From Castor canadensis (taxonomy: Eukaryota > Chordata > Mammalia > Rodentia > Castoridae): 64,000 bases of DNA. Shown here piece by piece: positions 1 through 11,400 of this stretch. The position numbers were made by a program, and so were the translations under genes. Each line of letters starts with the position of its first letter. Positions within the stretch are counted from its first letter, which is position 1. The notes beneath the pieces are model-generated. The model was not told the origin of the DNA. It did no database searches and worked only from the letters and a program-made list of their open reading frames with translations. The stretch covers positions 147,364,318-147,428,317 of the forward strand of contig NC_133395.1 in NCBI RefSeq assembly GCF_047511655.1, in the 5' to 3' direction.

Positions 1-644
1 TCTGGTGTGTGAACTCAGGCAGGCGCTCTGCCACTTGGGTCATGCCCCCAGCCCACAATGTGAATTCTACAGGAGACACTGAAACCATGGCACATCCCAA
101 GACTGTCCCTACTGTCACCTTTCACCCTTCCAGAGAAGAGGCAGATAGTTCCTGAAGGCTGGCAAGCCCAAGACCCCAACTCGACTACCCACTGGCCTGT
201 GTGGAAAGGGAGACTGTCAGCTCAAGAATAAGGAGTCTAGGGTGGGCTCCCAGCCCCAGCAAGCCCCGGCTCCATCTTGCTTTGGTTTCCCTTGCTGGCC
301 TGGGTCTTGGACAGGCTGTTCCGGTGGTGGTGGGACAGCCCCAGGATCTCCAGCCACATTGTGCTTCCACTTAGCAGCCCAGTGGGAAGCAAGCTTTGCA
401 TGCCTGCAACCTCTTTGGAGGCTCAGGCTGGAGTCTGGTGTCCTGAGCCTCTCGGCACCAGTCCCCAGGTCATGGGGATCGAACTCCGGTTGTGCAGGGA
501 TGCGATGGGTCCCCCAGCGTGTGGGACCCTTCAACTACAGGACCCCCAAAGAAGGGTGTCCTTCGCAGAAAGAGGGGTAGGGCAGAGAGGGATGTCAGCA
601 GCATTGCGCTTGAGCGGTGATGATCAAGCTTTTACTTTGGTTTG

Positions 645-723
645 GTTTTTGGTGGTACTGGAGGTTGAACTTGGCCTGTGCTTGCTGGGCACCTGCTCTG
701 CCACCGAGCCACACCCCCAGCCC
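645..723 (-). mobile_element. tRNA-derived ID-like SINE (antisense)
   Basis: Typical antisense body: ggtggtactggaggttgaac ... cctgctctgccaccgagccacacccccagcccc. This contains the antisense B box (gaact-like) and A box regions. Confidence 0.8.
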
Positions 724-766
724 CGAGGACTTTCATTTGGCCTATCACTGTGACATGGATTTTTTT

Positions 767-792
767 TATAGGGTTGTTGTAACAACCCTATA
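767..792. repeat. Perfect inverted repeat, 12-base arms, 2-base loop
   Basis: The arm tatagggttgtt (767-778) and its exact reverse complement (781-792) are separated by gt. The right arm continues into a MIR-like antisense sequence, and the motif itself resembles the MIR piece 'catagggttgttgtgagg'. Confidence 0.85.
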
Positions 793-930
793 AACATGGC
801 ATGATTTATACTACTGTTCATACTACTGGGTAAAGAAACTGGGTTAGAATAGCGTGGCACTAAATTACACAGCAAGTAAATGGTGGGTCAAATCCCAAAC
901 CTCGGATTCCTACTTCAAGATCATGAAATC
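779..930 (-). repeat. MIR remnant (antisense)
   Basis: Reads as the reverse complement of the MIR core and tail (aacaaccctat... ggtaaagaaactg... aaattacacagcaagtaaatgg). Diverged. Confidence 0.6.
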
Positions 931-1591
931 ATCCCTGGACGACTTTGACTATCCCTGTGTGCAGTGAGGTCTGGAGGAGCCTGGGCATGAAGCAGGTGTC
1001 TGCTGGGCCCTGGAAATAGCTTCTGTGTGGAGGGTCTTGTGGGGTTGTGTCTGCTGCAAGATGGATTCGGCCTGTGACCGGCTCACTGAGAGAAATGTGC
1101 TCACACCCTCAGAGCCAGCTGCTGGAGGCAGTAAGGGAACCTTGGCACCAAGACGTGGGGGAAGCCCTGTAATTTTTGTTTTATGCTAGCAATAAATATT
1201 AGCATATAAAAATTCAAAACTGGAAATGAAAGAAGAAAATTAGAATTCCTGTATCCCATCACCCATGGTCAGAGAATGTTAACGTTGGTGCATCTTTATG
1301 GACTGCGTTTCCCTTATCGAAATTTATGGGAAAGGCTTCTACAATGCACGTAGACGTAGTGAGCGCATCTTGCTGGTTCACTTAGCAACACTGTTTGTTC
1401 TGAGCGAGCAAACATACCTGCAACCTCAGAGTCAGGGCTGAAGTGTCCTGTGGTGAGGGAGGACTGTCATTTCTTCCTGCTTGCCCTGGGGAGGCTGGGC
1501 AGCTCTGGGCTTTTGTTATGGGAGTGTTGAATTGTCTCCTTAGGGTAGAAGTGAAATTCTACATTTAGAATGTTTGGCTGCTATTATTTTA

Positions 1592-1656
1592 TAGTGCTGG
1601 GGCTGGAACCCAGGACCTGCTCGTGCTAGGCAGGCACCCTGCCTGCTTGGAGGCCC
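1592..1656 (-). mobile_element. ID-like SINE fragment (antisense)
   Basis: gtgctggggctggaacccag followed by a decayed remainder (gctaggcaggcaccctgcctg). Confidence 0.65.
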
Positions 1657-1710
1657 ATGTCTATTTTTAAAGCTTTTCACGTTCTGCCCTCAGAGCTCCA
1701 GAAGTGTGGC

Positions 1711-1771
1711 CCAACTTCCATTTCCTTCAGCCATGGTGGAATGCCAGGCCAACTTCCATTTCCTTCAGCCA
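1711..1771. repeat. 23-base direct repeat
   Basis: The 23 bases at 1711-1733, beginning ccaacttccatttcc, recur exactly at 1749-1771. A 15-base spacer separates the copies. Confidence 0.9.
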
Positions 1772-1869
1772 GGACGGGACCCAGCGCCGAGTTCCTGTTA
1801 CTTTTGAATACCCCTTGCACTTGTTAAGCTGGCATTTTGTTAAATTTGTCTTCTTTGTTGTTTCATTTG

Positions 1870-1947
1870 TGGTGTTGGTGCTCGGGGTGGGACCCAGAGC
1901 TGCACATGCTAGGCAAGTGTCCTACCACTGAGCTGCACCCCAGCCCT
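1870..1947 (-). mobile_element. ID-like SINE (antisense)
   Basis: ggtgttggtgctcggggtgg ... gctaggcaagtgtcctaccactgagctgcaccccagccc; nearly complete. Confidence 0.8.
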
Positions 1948-4004
1948 TAGTTTATATTTCTCCGATGACCACCCAGGTAGGCTGTTGAAAGCTGTTTGGT
2001 TGTATTTAGTGTCCTCCCACTCTGTTCCATGCAGATCCATGCTGACTTTTGAGTGTTTTGTGTTAACACTCAGTTCATAACTGACTTGAGAGTCACACTC
2101 TGGGGACAATTTTCAGTGATTTGACGTTAACCTGAGGGAACATTTAAAAGATCTTTGAGCGTATTTAGCTCTGATGCCTGTTTTAATTCCAGGCCTTGAA
2201 CAGAAGTGTCGGTTCATGACTATTTCAGCTGTGCCAAAGATCATCCATGACATGTGGCTGCCCGGGAAGTCAGAAATAAAGTCCTGTGTACCGTGATACA
2301 TTGGGGAAAGGGACCTGGGTAAAGGTGGGGTGAAATATAGGAGGGAAATAAGATGTGGCATATTTAGGGAGCACTGTGATGAGATGAAAAGGAAGAAAAG
2401 GCCTGGAGGACCAAGCTGTCCAGAGAGCTTCCTAGCATGAGCACTCTGGGCATGAGCCAAGGACAGCCATGGACTCCTGCCATGGGCTGAGCAGACCTGA
2501 GCCCCTCCAGGGAGTGAACCCATCTCCAGCAGTCCATTCACAAGCATGTGTGGTGTATCTGCTCTGCTGGGTTGTGGCCACTCTTGAAACTGTGGTTGTC
2601 GTAAGAGGAACAGTAAGGGGAAGGTTGGGAATAAGAACCTTCAGGTTGGTCAGTCCCAGAGAAAAGAAGGCCAAATATAGAACTGCTGGGAGAATATGCA
2701 GATTTTCTCTCTAAGGAATGCTTAGCGTTAGATAGAAAGTAATGGGCTTAAGTGGTAAACCATCACAGTTGGGTTAAGAAAATTGGAAGGAGAAAAAGCC
2801 AACAAGACAGAAATGCCTCTAAAGAGGCTAAGACAAATTCTTGAAGGTGACTCTAGACTTACCAGTTACCTGCAGAGGGCTGGGAATTCCATCAGTCAAC
2901 CTCTGGGGTCCCTTCTAGTGTTAGGAGCCCACATCCACAGACCCCATCACAGTGACACCTGCAGGGAGCACTTGCCATGAGGAACTCTGGAGGATCAGAG
3001 GGGTTGCGGGTGGCTGCAAGAGACCCCCAGGGAGACAGGGCGCCCTCTGGGGGCCAGAAGGCATCCACGGTGTCATCCTTGTAACAGTGTCCCATCATAG
3101 AGAGATGCATGTGCAGTGCATCCCGTTAGGAGGCAAGGGAGATCCAGAATTCTGCATCCTTTGTAGAGCTCTGAAGCTGCTGCTCGTGTGACTCAGCCTG
3201 GTGTGGTTATAGAGACACGATGGAGCAACTTGCACTTTCCTGGCTCTCCCAAGCCAAGTCTGGGTGTTGACCAGGAAGTGGCTTTAACCCCACAGGAGCC
3301 TACATGTCTACAACTGCAAGTGACTACCACAGGTCTCGGCTTCAGGACTCAGAGCCTGTGTCCTCCCCTTTCTGAGCCCCATCATCTGAGAAGGGGTGGA
3401 GAGACCCTTTGATGGCAGGCCCCATCCACCTATGGTTTGGAGAGCTGTGTTGCCAGGGCTTTAGGAAATGTGTAGTTTCCAATTAATGCCACCAGGGGGT
3501 GTTGTAACTTAACAGCGCTGCCCCAGTGGTTCAGTGGTTCAGTGGCATTCTGAAGCCCCAAACCCCAGCAGTTCTCTGGGGCTCTCTCCCCCACAGGCAG
3601 GATGTCTCTGGGTGTTCTTTCACAGCTCAGACTTTCCTTTCCTTCCACATGTGCGGCCTTTCTGGAGCCTCTCGCTGGAGGGAGATCTATGGGGGTTTCT
3701 AGGCACACTGTGCTGGTGCTGGCTTCCTGGGGCAGCCAACCCTTTGACCAGCTTTCATGCCATCTGTAATGTGTCCCCTGGGCATCCCTGTGTCCAGGTT
3801 TGGGGTGTCTGACGGTACTCTACAGGTGTGCCTTGGTCCCAGACAGGTACAAGCCAAAGGAGATGCTTTGGGGACCCCACTGCTGTGTCACTAAGAAAGG
3901 GGCTGGAGGGCCCAGAGACTCTGCTGTGCCCCTTCCTTTCCTCTGCCTCTGGCTCCCTCTCTTTTATTTTACTTTTAAATTTTTACATATTTATTTTGTT
4001 TTAT

Positions 4005-4076
4005 TTGTGGTGCTGGGGATGGACTCCATCCATCCTTGCCAGGCAAGGGCTCTGCCCCTGAGCCAGTTCCAACCCA
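4005..4076 (-). mobile_element. ID-like SINE (antisense)
   Basis: tttgtggtgctggggatgga ... ccaggcaagggctctgcccctgagcc. Diverged at its end. Confidence 0.75.
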
Positions 4077-4479
4077 CCTCCTCTTTACATCCTGGTCCCC
4101 AAAGCCTAGGTGCTTTGGTCATCATTCGGAATTCTCAGTTGGACTGAGTGTCTGATAGCCCTCACACCCGTCTCTCAGCTCCATCACACCTGTGGCCCTG
4201 GCGAGGCCCCGCTGGGCTTCCCTTTAAGTTATTCTGTTATAAGAGCATCTTGAGTTTCAGATTGTATTCATGCTTGCTCACTGATGGCCACTCCTTTCCT
4301 GGCCTGCCTCTGTTCCTGAAGCACTTATCTTGCAGACTTGGACTTCCAGAGCAGTGCTGTTTTTCCTGATGACTTTGCAACATGACAACGAGAGAGAAGG
4401 TGGTGGGGCAACTAACATTAGTCAAGTGTTTGCGTTGTGGCCTGTGCCCAGAGTTAGCTTGTGGCACCCTGGCTACAGC

Positions 4480-4600
4480 CTCACATGGTAACACTATCAC
4501 AGTCCACAGATAGGGAAAGGGAGACAAAGAGGTTAAATAATTTGTCTAAGGTCACACAGTTGATAAAACATGATCAAGAAGTCAGAGGAAAGGAGTTGTT
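4480..4600 (-). repeat. MIR remnant (antisense)
   Basis: Contains 'gatagggaaagggagacaaa', 'gaggttaaataatttgtc' and 'aaggtcacacagttgataaa', the reverse complement of the MIR core. Confidence 0.7.
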
Positions 4601-6297
4601 TTGGGTCTTGAGAGGGGTGAAGAAACAAGAAAGGTCTGTGTATTCCAAATGCCAGTGAGCCCCGGTGTTGCCAGAGGTGAGAGGCAGGAAGGAAGCCAAA
4701 GCTTGGTGGGAGACGTGGGGCCACAGACACCGTGCAGGCATTGGTGGAAACGAGCTCACTGGAGAGACAGTGTAGGAAGGATGGACAGAGCTGACACAGA
4801 TGATTACGTTTCAGGTGGCAGGAGAAGATAGTAAGAAAGAATCCATGCGCTAACAGGTGCAGGAGGCAGAAGGTGGGAGCCAATGGTTCAACAAACACTT
4901 CGTTCTCCTTTCTACTTGGCAGGCAGGCACTGTTGAGGGGCTGGGAGTAGACAGGAGCACACCTGCTGCTTGGCACCAAGAGTCCGTGAGCTAGTGAACT
5001 CTGCTTTACTCTTACCTAGGACAGCAGAGTTGTCAGACTCTCCAAAGCTTAATGTATCAGTGCAAGAAAGAACCTGAGACATTATATAGACCTATACCTT
5101 TGTTTGGACGTGTGGAAAACTAAAGTCCAGGTCAGTGAGCGGCTGAATTTTTGAGCCTTTATCATGTGGCCAACAGCATGGCAGTGGTACTGCCATCTTA
5201 GAGGAGGAGTCAGGCGTGGAGACTGGGACTCCTGCAGAGGTAGCATCAATGGGATAGAGGGTTGTCGTGACCAGCCTGCCTTCTTGGGAATGCCCTTCCT
5301 TCTCCACCTCAGAGGATTCTGTGGTGGACACTGACCTTCCACCCCACCACCTTGCTGCCATGTCTGAGGCTTTATTGAGCCCATCCTCTGCTTCTGAAGG
5401 TTTCCAGCGGCCTCCCTTCCTGACCTCACCAACTGCTGACCGCTGCCTCATCAGCTGATCAACTCACACCTTGGATTCTCCCTCGGGTCTCCTTACAAAT
5501 ATTTTCTTTCCTCATCACTTCCCATGATCCATTGCAACATGCTCCCCAGCTGTTGGCTTTATGTTCATTTGTCCATGTCTTCACTTAATTCTTGTGCTTT
5601 GCTGTCTGATTAACCTCCTCATAGTGAAGTCTCATGATTGTGAGAGGCCTTGTGTTGCATTTCCTAAGTACCCATCAGACTCTTACTGTTACCTTCTATT
5701 CACCACCCATCCAGCCCCTTTCAATTACATTTTATGTACTGCATTTTATTTTGAATAGATTTCTCTGTGTAGTTTCTTACTCATATTGAAGTGTCTATTC
5801 TTTCCTACACTTGTTTTAGAGGTATGATTTAACTCTTGAATCTTTCTTAAGACATTCCGCTAAGTTCTCTTCCGTGTGCTGTGTTAACTGTTCTTAGAGG
5901 CCAGCTGTTTTCTTCTGTCACCCTCATACTTCCCCGGGAGGCTGGCTTCCCCTGAATGTCCTGTGAGTCTTGTCCTTTGCTCACAAACGGTAATGCTGGA
6001 CTGGTCAGTGTGGGGTGCTGAGGTGTGGGGAAGGCAGAGGGCAGACCTTGAATTAGGAGTTTCTGCCACTCAAAAACTGCACTTAACAGAAGTGGGGGAT
6101 TTGAGTATTCTAATATTCACTTAAATACCAATTTAAAATCACAGTTGAAATGCTGGGCTTTCAATTGTGACTAAGATTGCTTAGCTTCTAAGTCATACAG
6201 CAAAACTATAGGGAAGCAAATTTTGTTTTTGTACTAACTGTTCTCAGACCTCTCTCAATGCCTGTTTTGTTTTGTTTGTTGTTTTGCCTTTTCTTTT

Positions 6298-6373
6298 CTG
6301 TGTTGCTGGGGTTGAAGCCAGAGCTTCATACATGCAGGGCAAAAGCCCTACCACTGAGCCACAGCCAGCCCTG
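6298..6373 (-). mobile_element. ID-like SINE (antisense)
   Basis: gtgttgctggggttgaagcc ... cagggcaaaagccctaccactgagccacagcc. Confidence 0.8.
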
Positions 6374-7052
6374 GCCTGTGTTTAACCTGTTGCATCCTAG
6401 GCCCGCTGCACCTGCTCTGTCCTGAGGTTTATTTTCATGACTTCCCTCGTGTTTCTTCTTCTTTTGGATTTCTCGGAGAAGATCCTTAAATAATTCTCTC
6501 AGAATCTATGGATAATGAAACGTTTTAGCCCTCACATGTGTAAAACACTCTTCATTTTGCAACTACACTTGAATAATAGTTTAGTTGGGTATAAAATTCT
6601 AGTTTCAAAATAAACTCTCAGAATTCTGCATTTTTTCAGTTTCTTCCTGAAGTCTAGTGTTATTAATTAGGAGCTTGATGGTAATTTGTTAATGAATTTC
6701 TTGTTCCTTTGTAGGTAAGCCTTTTTCTGACAGCTTTTAGTTCCTTTTGCTGCTTAGAACTCCAGAATTCAGTGAGAATGAGGTCAGCTGTGAGTCCTTG
6801 GCTGGCCACTCTGATGAGATGCCTTCACTGTGAAGACCTGTGTTCCCAGCCCTGAGGCACTTTTTCTTTGCTTTCTCCCCACTATTCTCCATTTTTGTGG
6901 GTTTGATTTTCTGAAAATCACATTAGGTAGATATTAGGCCTCCCACATTGTTCGTCTTGTTAAACTTTTCTGTCTTGTTTTTTTGTTTTTGCTCTTGCTC
7001 TGGAGGCATCTCCTTGACTTTTTCTTCCAGTCATCAGAAATTTGAATTTACA

Positions 7053-7182
7053 GGGCCAGGCATGGTGGTACATACCTATAATCCCAGGTATTTGAGGAAG
7101 AGATAGGAGGGTTAAGGTTTGAAGCCAGCCTGGGCAAAAAAGCATGAGACCCTACTGAAAAATAACTAAACTAAAAAGGGCT
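7053..7182 (+). mobile_element. 7SL-derived B1/B4-like SINE (sense)
   Basis: gggccaggcatggtggtaca ... aatcccag ... gaagccagcctgggcaaaaa ... gagaccctactgaaaaataa, ending in 'aaaaagggct'. This is the left half of a B1 + tRNA composite that I associate with castorimorph rodents. Confidence 0.75.
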
Positions 7183-7324
7183 AGAGGAAGGTCCCTGGAT
7201 GAGCAGAGCCACATCACCACAGTGGAGAAGCCACTGCTCAAGCCTGCTCAGGGTGTCGTATGCAAGCTTCTGCTTTCTGCTCCTGCATTCCTGTGCTCAT
7301 TGAATTTGGGTGGTAAATTATTGT

Positions 7325-7400
7325 TGTTGTTATTTTGCAGTGCTGGGATGGAACCCAGGGCTCGATACATGCCAAGCAAGTACTCTGCACCTGAGTGTTA
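7325..7400 (-). mobile_element. ID-like SINE fragment (antisense)
   Basis: ttgcagtgctgggatggaac ... gccaagcaagtactctgcacctgag. Confidence 0.7.
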
Positions 7401-7612
7401 TTTTTATTATCATAAAGGAAGCCATGTGTAGCTGGGCTCCTGTGTTCCTCCACAGGCTGGCCCCACCCTCCTCCCCAGCCCCATTTCCTCCTAATGTTCC
7501 ACCATCCCCCATGAGTATATCATGGTTCTTTAACTCCGGGAAATGCTCTCAGTAAATTCCAAATACATCTGCTGGTGAAACGAGTGAGTGAGCAATCCAT
7601 CTCTGTCCTTAG

Positions 7613-8412
7613 ACTACGTCTTCCCAGACCTCACGGAGAAGGCAGCTTCCATGGAAGACGATGGCCAGGCCCAGGACCTACCGAACCTCCCCTCTGCCCT
7701 GCCCAAGACGAATCTGGTTGAGCCTCCCTGGCATATGCCTCTAGAGGAGGAGGAGGAGGAGGAAGAGGAAGAGGAAGAGGAGGAGGAGGAGGAAGAGAGG
7801 GAGAAGGAGGAGGTGCAAAAGGAGGAGGAGGAAGAGGAGGAGGATTTGCTCCCGGTGGTGAGCGGGTCCCAAGAAGCCACAACTCAAGCCGGTGACTTTT
7901 CTCCCAGCAGCAGCAGCCAGACTCCTGGGGCCAGTGGACACAGGCACGAGGATTCTGGGGAGCAGGCCTCCTCAGGCGTGAAGGGGGAGAGCAGTTTGGA
8001 GCCCAGCTTGTCACCACCCTCAGTCACCCCAAGTACCGTGACCCTGGGGGATCAGGACTTTACCAGCCAGGAGGCTGGGGGTACCATGTTGCCAGCTGCT
8101 GGGCTTGGGGTAGAGTTCGAGGTCCCCCAGGAAGCAAATGTAGAGGCCACAGTGAGTGCAGCCGGGCTGGCCGGCAAGCAAGGGGAGCAGCCGTCCTCGC
8201 TTTCTTTCCTGCAAACAGAAGCTCCAGCTGGGGCTGAGGCCCTGGATCAGGGTCCCTTTTACCCCAAGACCTCAGCCTCTTTCCCACCCACCTCTGGAGA
8301 TGTGGAACCGACACCTTTCTCAGTGACCTTGGGGAAGGAAGGTCCCAGCCAGCAGCCCCAGGAAGGACAGGCTGCTGAAGTCTTCTCCAGAACACCCTGG
8401 GACTCCACTCAG
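7613..8412 (+). CDS. PODXL2: PODXL2 exon (mucin-like, poly-Glu)
   Basis: The acceptor ag is at 7611-7612 and the donor gtaagg follows 8412. The first two bases complete an Asp codon; the next codon (7615-7617) is Tyr, matching human Tyr118, a sulfated tyrosine in D-Y-V-F-P-D-L. The exon holds an 18-Glu run (7744-7797), a second run of seven Glu, and then a Ser/Thr/Pro/Gly-rich stretch typical of a mucin stalk. It ends W-D-S-T-Q, as in human. An open frame continues past the donor for a few dozen codons but that part is intronic. Confidence 0.95.
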
Positions 8413-11400
8413 GTAAGGCTGAGAGGCAGCTTCTTCCTCCCCAGAGTCTGGCCCTCCCTGTGGAGGAGTGTGTTGGATCTGCCTGGCTAGGGGAGACCCT
8501 TCTACAGCAGTACAGTCCCCTGGAACTGGTGGGATGCACACCTTCTGGCCCAGCAGTGGCTGTCCCTCCACACTCACCTGCAAAGTGTTTGGACAGCGTG
8601 ACGGCCACCTGGCTTTCCTTTGTCTGGTGCTTATTGGAGCAGCAAGTGGGTGGCTGACAGCGCTCTTCCGGCCCTTACTACCAACGTGTGCCACACACTT
8701 GAGCGTGCACCTGCACACGTCAGTGTTCATGCCACAGAAGGGAGGGAAGGGAGGAGAAGGGGTCTCAGGTCATCGGCCCTGCCTCTGGCCACAGAACATT
8801 AAAAAGCTTTGAGGCAGGCCAGCCTCTGACAGCGCCCACTCCCTGGGCATCTTGCCTGCCTTCTCTTCTCACCTAGACCCCTGCTTGGTCCCTGAGGATA
8901 GACACCAGGCTCTGTGGACCTTTGGCTGGGTTCTTGGCATGTCACCTCGCAGAGCTTGCCTCCTTCTCCCTAGATCTGCACCTGCTGGCTTCTTGAAGGT
9001 TTCCATCCCTCTCTCCTGCCTCCTCTCCTGGGGATTCATGATATCACCCTTGCTTGTGTCTTCTGGCACAGGTGATCTGCAAGGACTGGAGCAACCTGGC
9101 TGGGAAGAACTACATCATTCTGAATATGACAGAGAACATGGACTGTGTGAGTGGGGAGCTGGTTCACACAGGGGTGCTGCTGGGGTGTTGTGCTGGGGGA
9201 CCAGGGAAGGTGCTGTCCTTACTATAGCATTCTGAACATGACAGAGAACACAGACTGTGTGAGTGCTAAGCTAGGCTTACTTGGGGAGGGAGGACAGCAC
9301 TGGGGGACCAGGGAAGGTGCTGTCCTTACTGCAGAGGAGCAAGCCTAACCCAGGCACGAACCAGCACCCACCACCACCCCCCAAAAAAAAACCCCAGAGT
9401 GCTTTCATATCATAAATTTTCTAAGGACTCTTTCTTTCTTAGCTGCTTTTCTTTTTAACTTAAAGTAGTCATTGGTAGTTCAAGTGGTATAGTGCCTGCC
9501 TAGAAAGCATAAGGCCCTGAGTTCAAGTCCCAGTGCTGAAAAAAGAGCAAACCAAAAAAAAAGCTAAAGGACTCATTTTGTTTCTGTATGGAATTTAAAA
9601 AAAATTTTTTTACCATTGTTTAAAATGATATTGAAGTCTTTTTCTGTTGTTTGGATTTTGGTTTTTGAGACAGGGTCTCTCCATGTTGCCCAGGCTGGCC
9701 TTGAACTCCCAGGCTCTAGTGATCCTCTTGCTTCAGCCTCCTGAGTGCTGGGACTACAGGCATGCACTACCACGCCCAGTGAAGTCTTTTGTAAAAGTTG
9801 TTTTCATGTGCAGTGTGTTGCCACACACGGGCAGTCCTCACTTGGAAGGCTGAGAAGGAGGATCTCAAGTTCGAGGCCATTCTGAGCTTCATAATAAAAT
9901 TGTCTTCTTCCTGTATGGGTTACTTTCCTCCCCTTGCTCGTTTTGGCCTTAGCTTTCCCTCCAGTGTCTGCCCGTGTTAGCGCACAGCTCTCTAAGAAGG
10001 CCATCAGAATGCTGGTTGGGCAGGTTGTTCTTGGTGCTGGGGCTGGACCCTGGATAGGCAAGTGCTGACCACCGGACCACACCCCAGCCCCTGCTGGGAA
10101 GCTTGGAGCCTGGGAGTGGAGCTTGTCCACTGTGGCTTCTCAGGACGGTGTCCTGTCCATTTCATTTGGAAGCTCAGGCTCTTCCTCCTGGTGATTGATC
10201 CAACTGTGGAAACAGCTTCCTGGACGTGACTTGCTGGTTCCGTGCTCTGTGGGGTAGTGCCAGGGCGTCTCCATTACACATGTGCGTGTGGAGTGTCAGT
10301 GCTCATTCACTCCCTCGCACGGTGCCCTCCCCCACGGTTGTCTCTGGTGTCCTCTCCGGCAGAGGCCTTCCATTTTCCTTTAAAGAATAGACTTTCAGGG
10401 CTGGGTAGGCTCGGTAGTCGGAGCTGGCCTAGCACAAGGCCTGGCTTCCATCCCCAGCACTGAAGAATAAATAAAATAAAAGGAATAAAAAGAAAAGATG
10501 TCTGCTCTTCAGCCAGGGAGAAGGGACAGTTGGCAGACTGTCAGTCAGTTCCTATTTTTAGTAACATTTTTTGTCCTGTCTTTCAAAGGTGGCCAGTGCT
10601 GCCCATTCAATGACTTTGGGAGTGAGAATCAGCTCAGCAGGACTCTGGCTTCCCTATTTTGGCTAGTGTGAGCAGTGCTGTTCACACTATATTCAATACC
10701 CTGTTTTTGATTCATTGGGGTGTATACCCAGAAGTGGGGTTTTTGGATCATACTCTAACCTTATTCACAGTTTCCACACTGGCTGCACCATTTCTCACTC
10801 TCACCAGCATAGCACACCACGGTTCCAGTTTCTCTACATTCTCTCAATACTTGTTTTCTTCATTCTTTGCGTGTGCGTGTAGGGTAAGAAGAGGAGCAAA
10901 TGTATTATAGATCTCAATTGTGGTTTTATCTGCACTTTCGTAATGATGAGTGGACTTGAGCATCAGTCATTATTAACAGCTGGTGCTTATTTCACTTTCT
11001 CAATATATTTAGTGGTTCCTTTGTTGAGATGTCTTCTCACAGCTTTAATCCCCTTTTCCTTAAGTATATCCATGGTAGTCAGCTTGCTGTGACAGAATAC
11101 CTGAGATATACCACTTATAAGGAGGATAAGTTTATTTTGGCTCATGGTTTCTGAAATTCAGTCAGTGGGCACTTGGCTCTATTGCTTTTGGGCCAAAAGG
11201 CTGGAATCCATAGTAGAGAGTGAGTGGGAGAGGAGGCCCACATGACAGCATGTGGGAAGCAGAGAGAGTGGAGGGGCCAAGGTTCTAATGTCCCTTCAAG
11301 GTCATGGTCAAGGTCATGTGAGGTGACCTCACTTCCTCCCACCTGGCCCCACCTTGTAAAGGTTCTATTATGGTAACCAGCGAGGCTCCCAAACAGAGGA

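Larger units (their letters stand above)
1..7612 (+). other. PODXL2: PODXL2 intron (upstream of the exon at 7613)
   Basis: No reading frame in this stretch resembles a known protein and no PODXL2 signal-peptide exon is visible. It holds several ID-like SINEs (645-723, 1592-1656, 1870-1947, 4005-4076, 6298-6373, 7325-7400), MIR remnants (779-930, 4480-4600), a B1-like SINE (7053-7182), an A/T-rich zone at about 5480-6960, and a 23-base direct repeat at 1711/1749. It is read as intron because the exon at 7613 starts mid-codon after a good acceptor. Confidence 0.75.

Noticed and set aside
1-7612. Search for the PODXL2 signal-peptide exon
   Set aside because: No frame shows a signal peptide followed by an acidic Q-Y-F-W-E-E stretch, and no CpG island is present.
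9470-9562. Possible tRNA gene
   Set aside because: A- and B-box-like sequences are present but there is no cloverleaf or intact anticodon arm, and an A-rich tail follows. It is a SINE.
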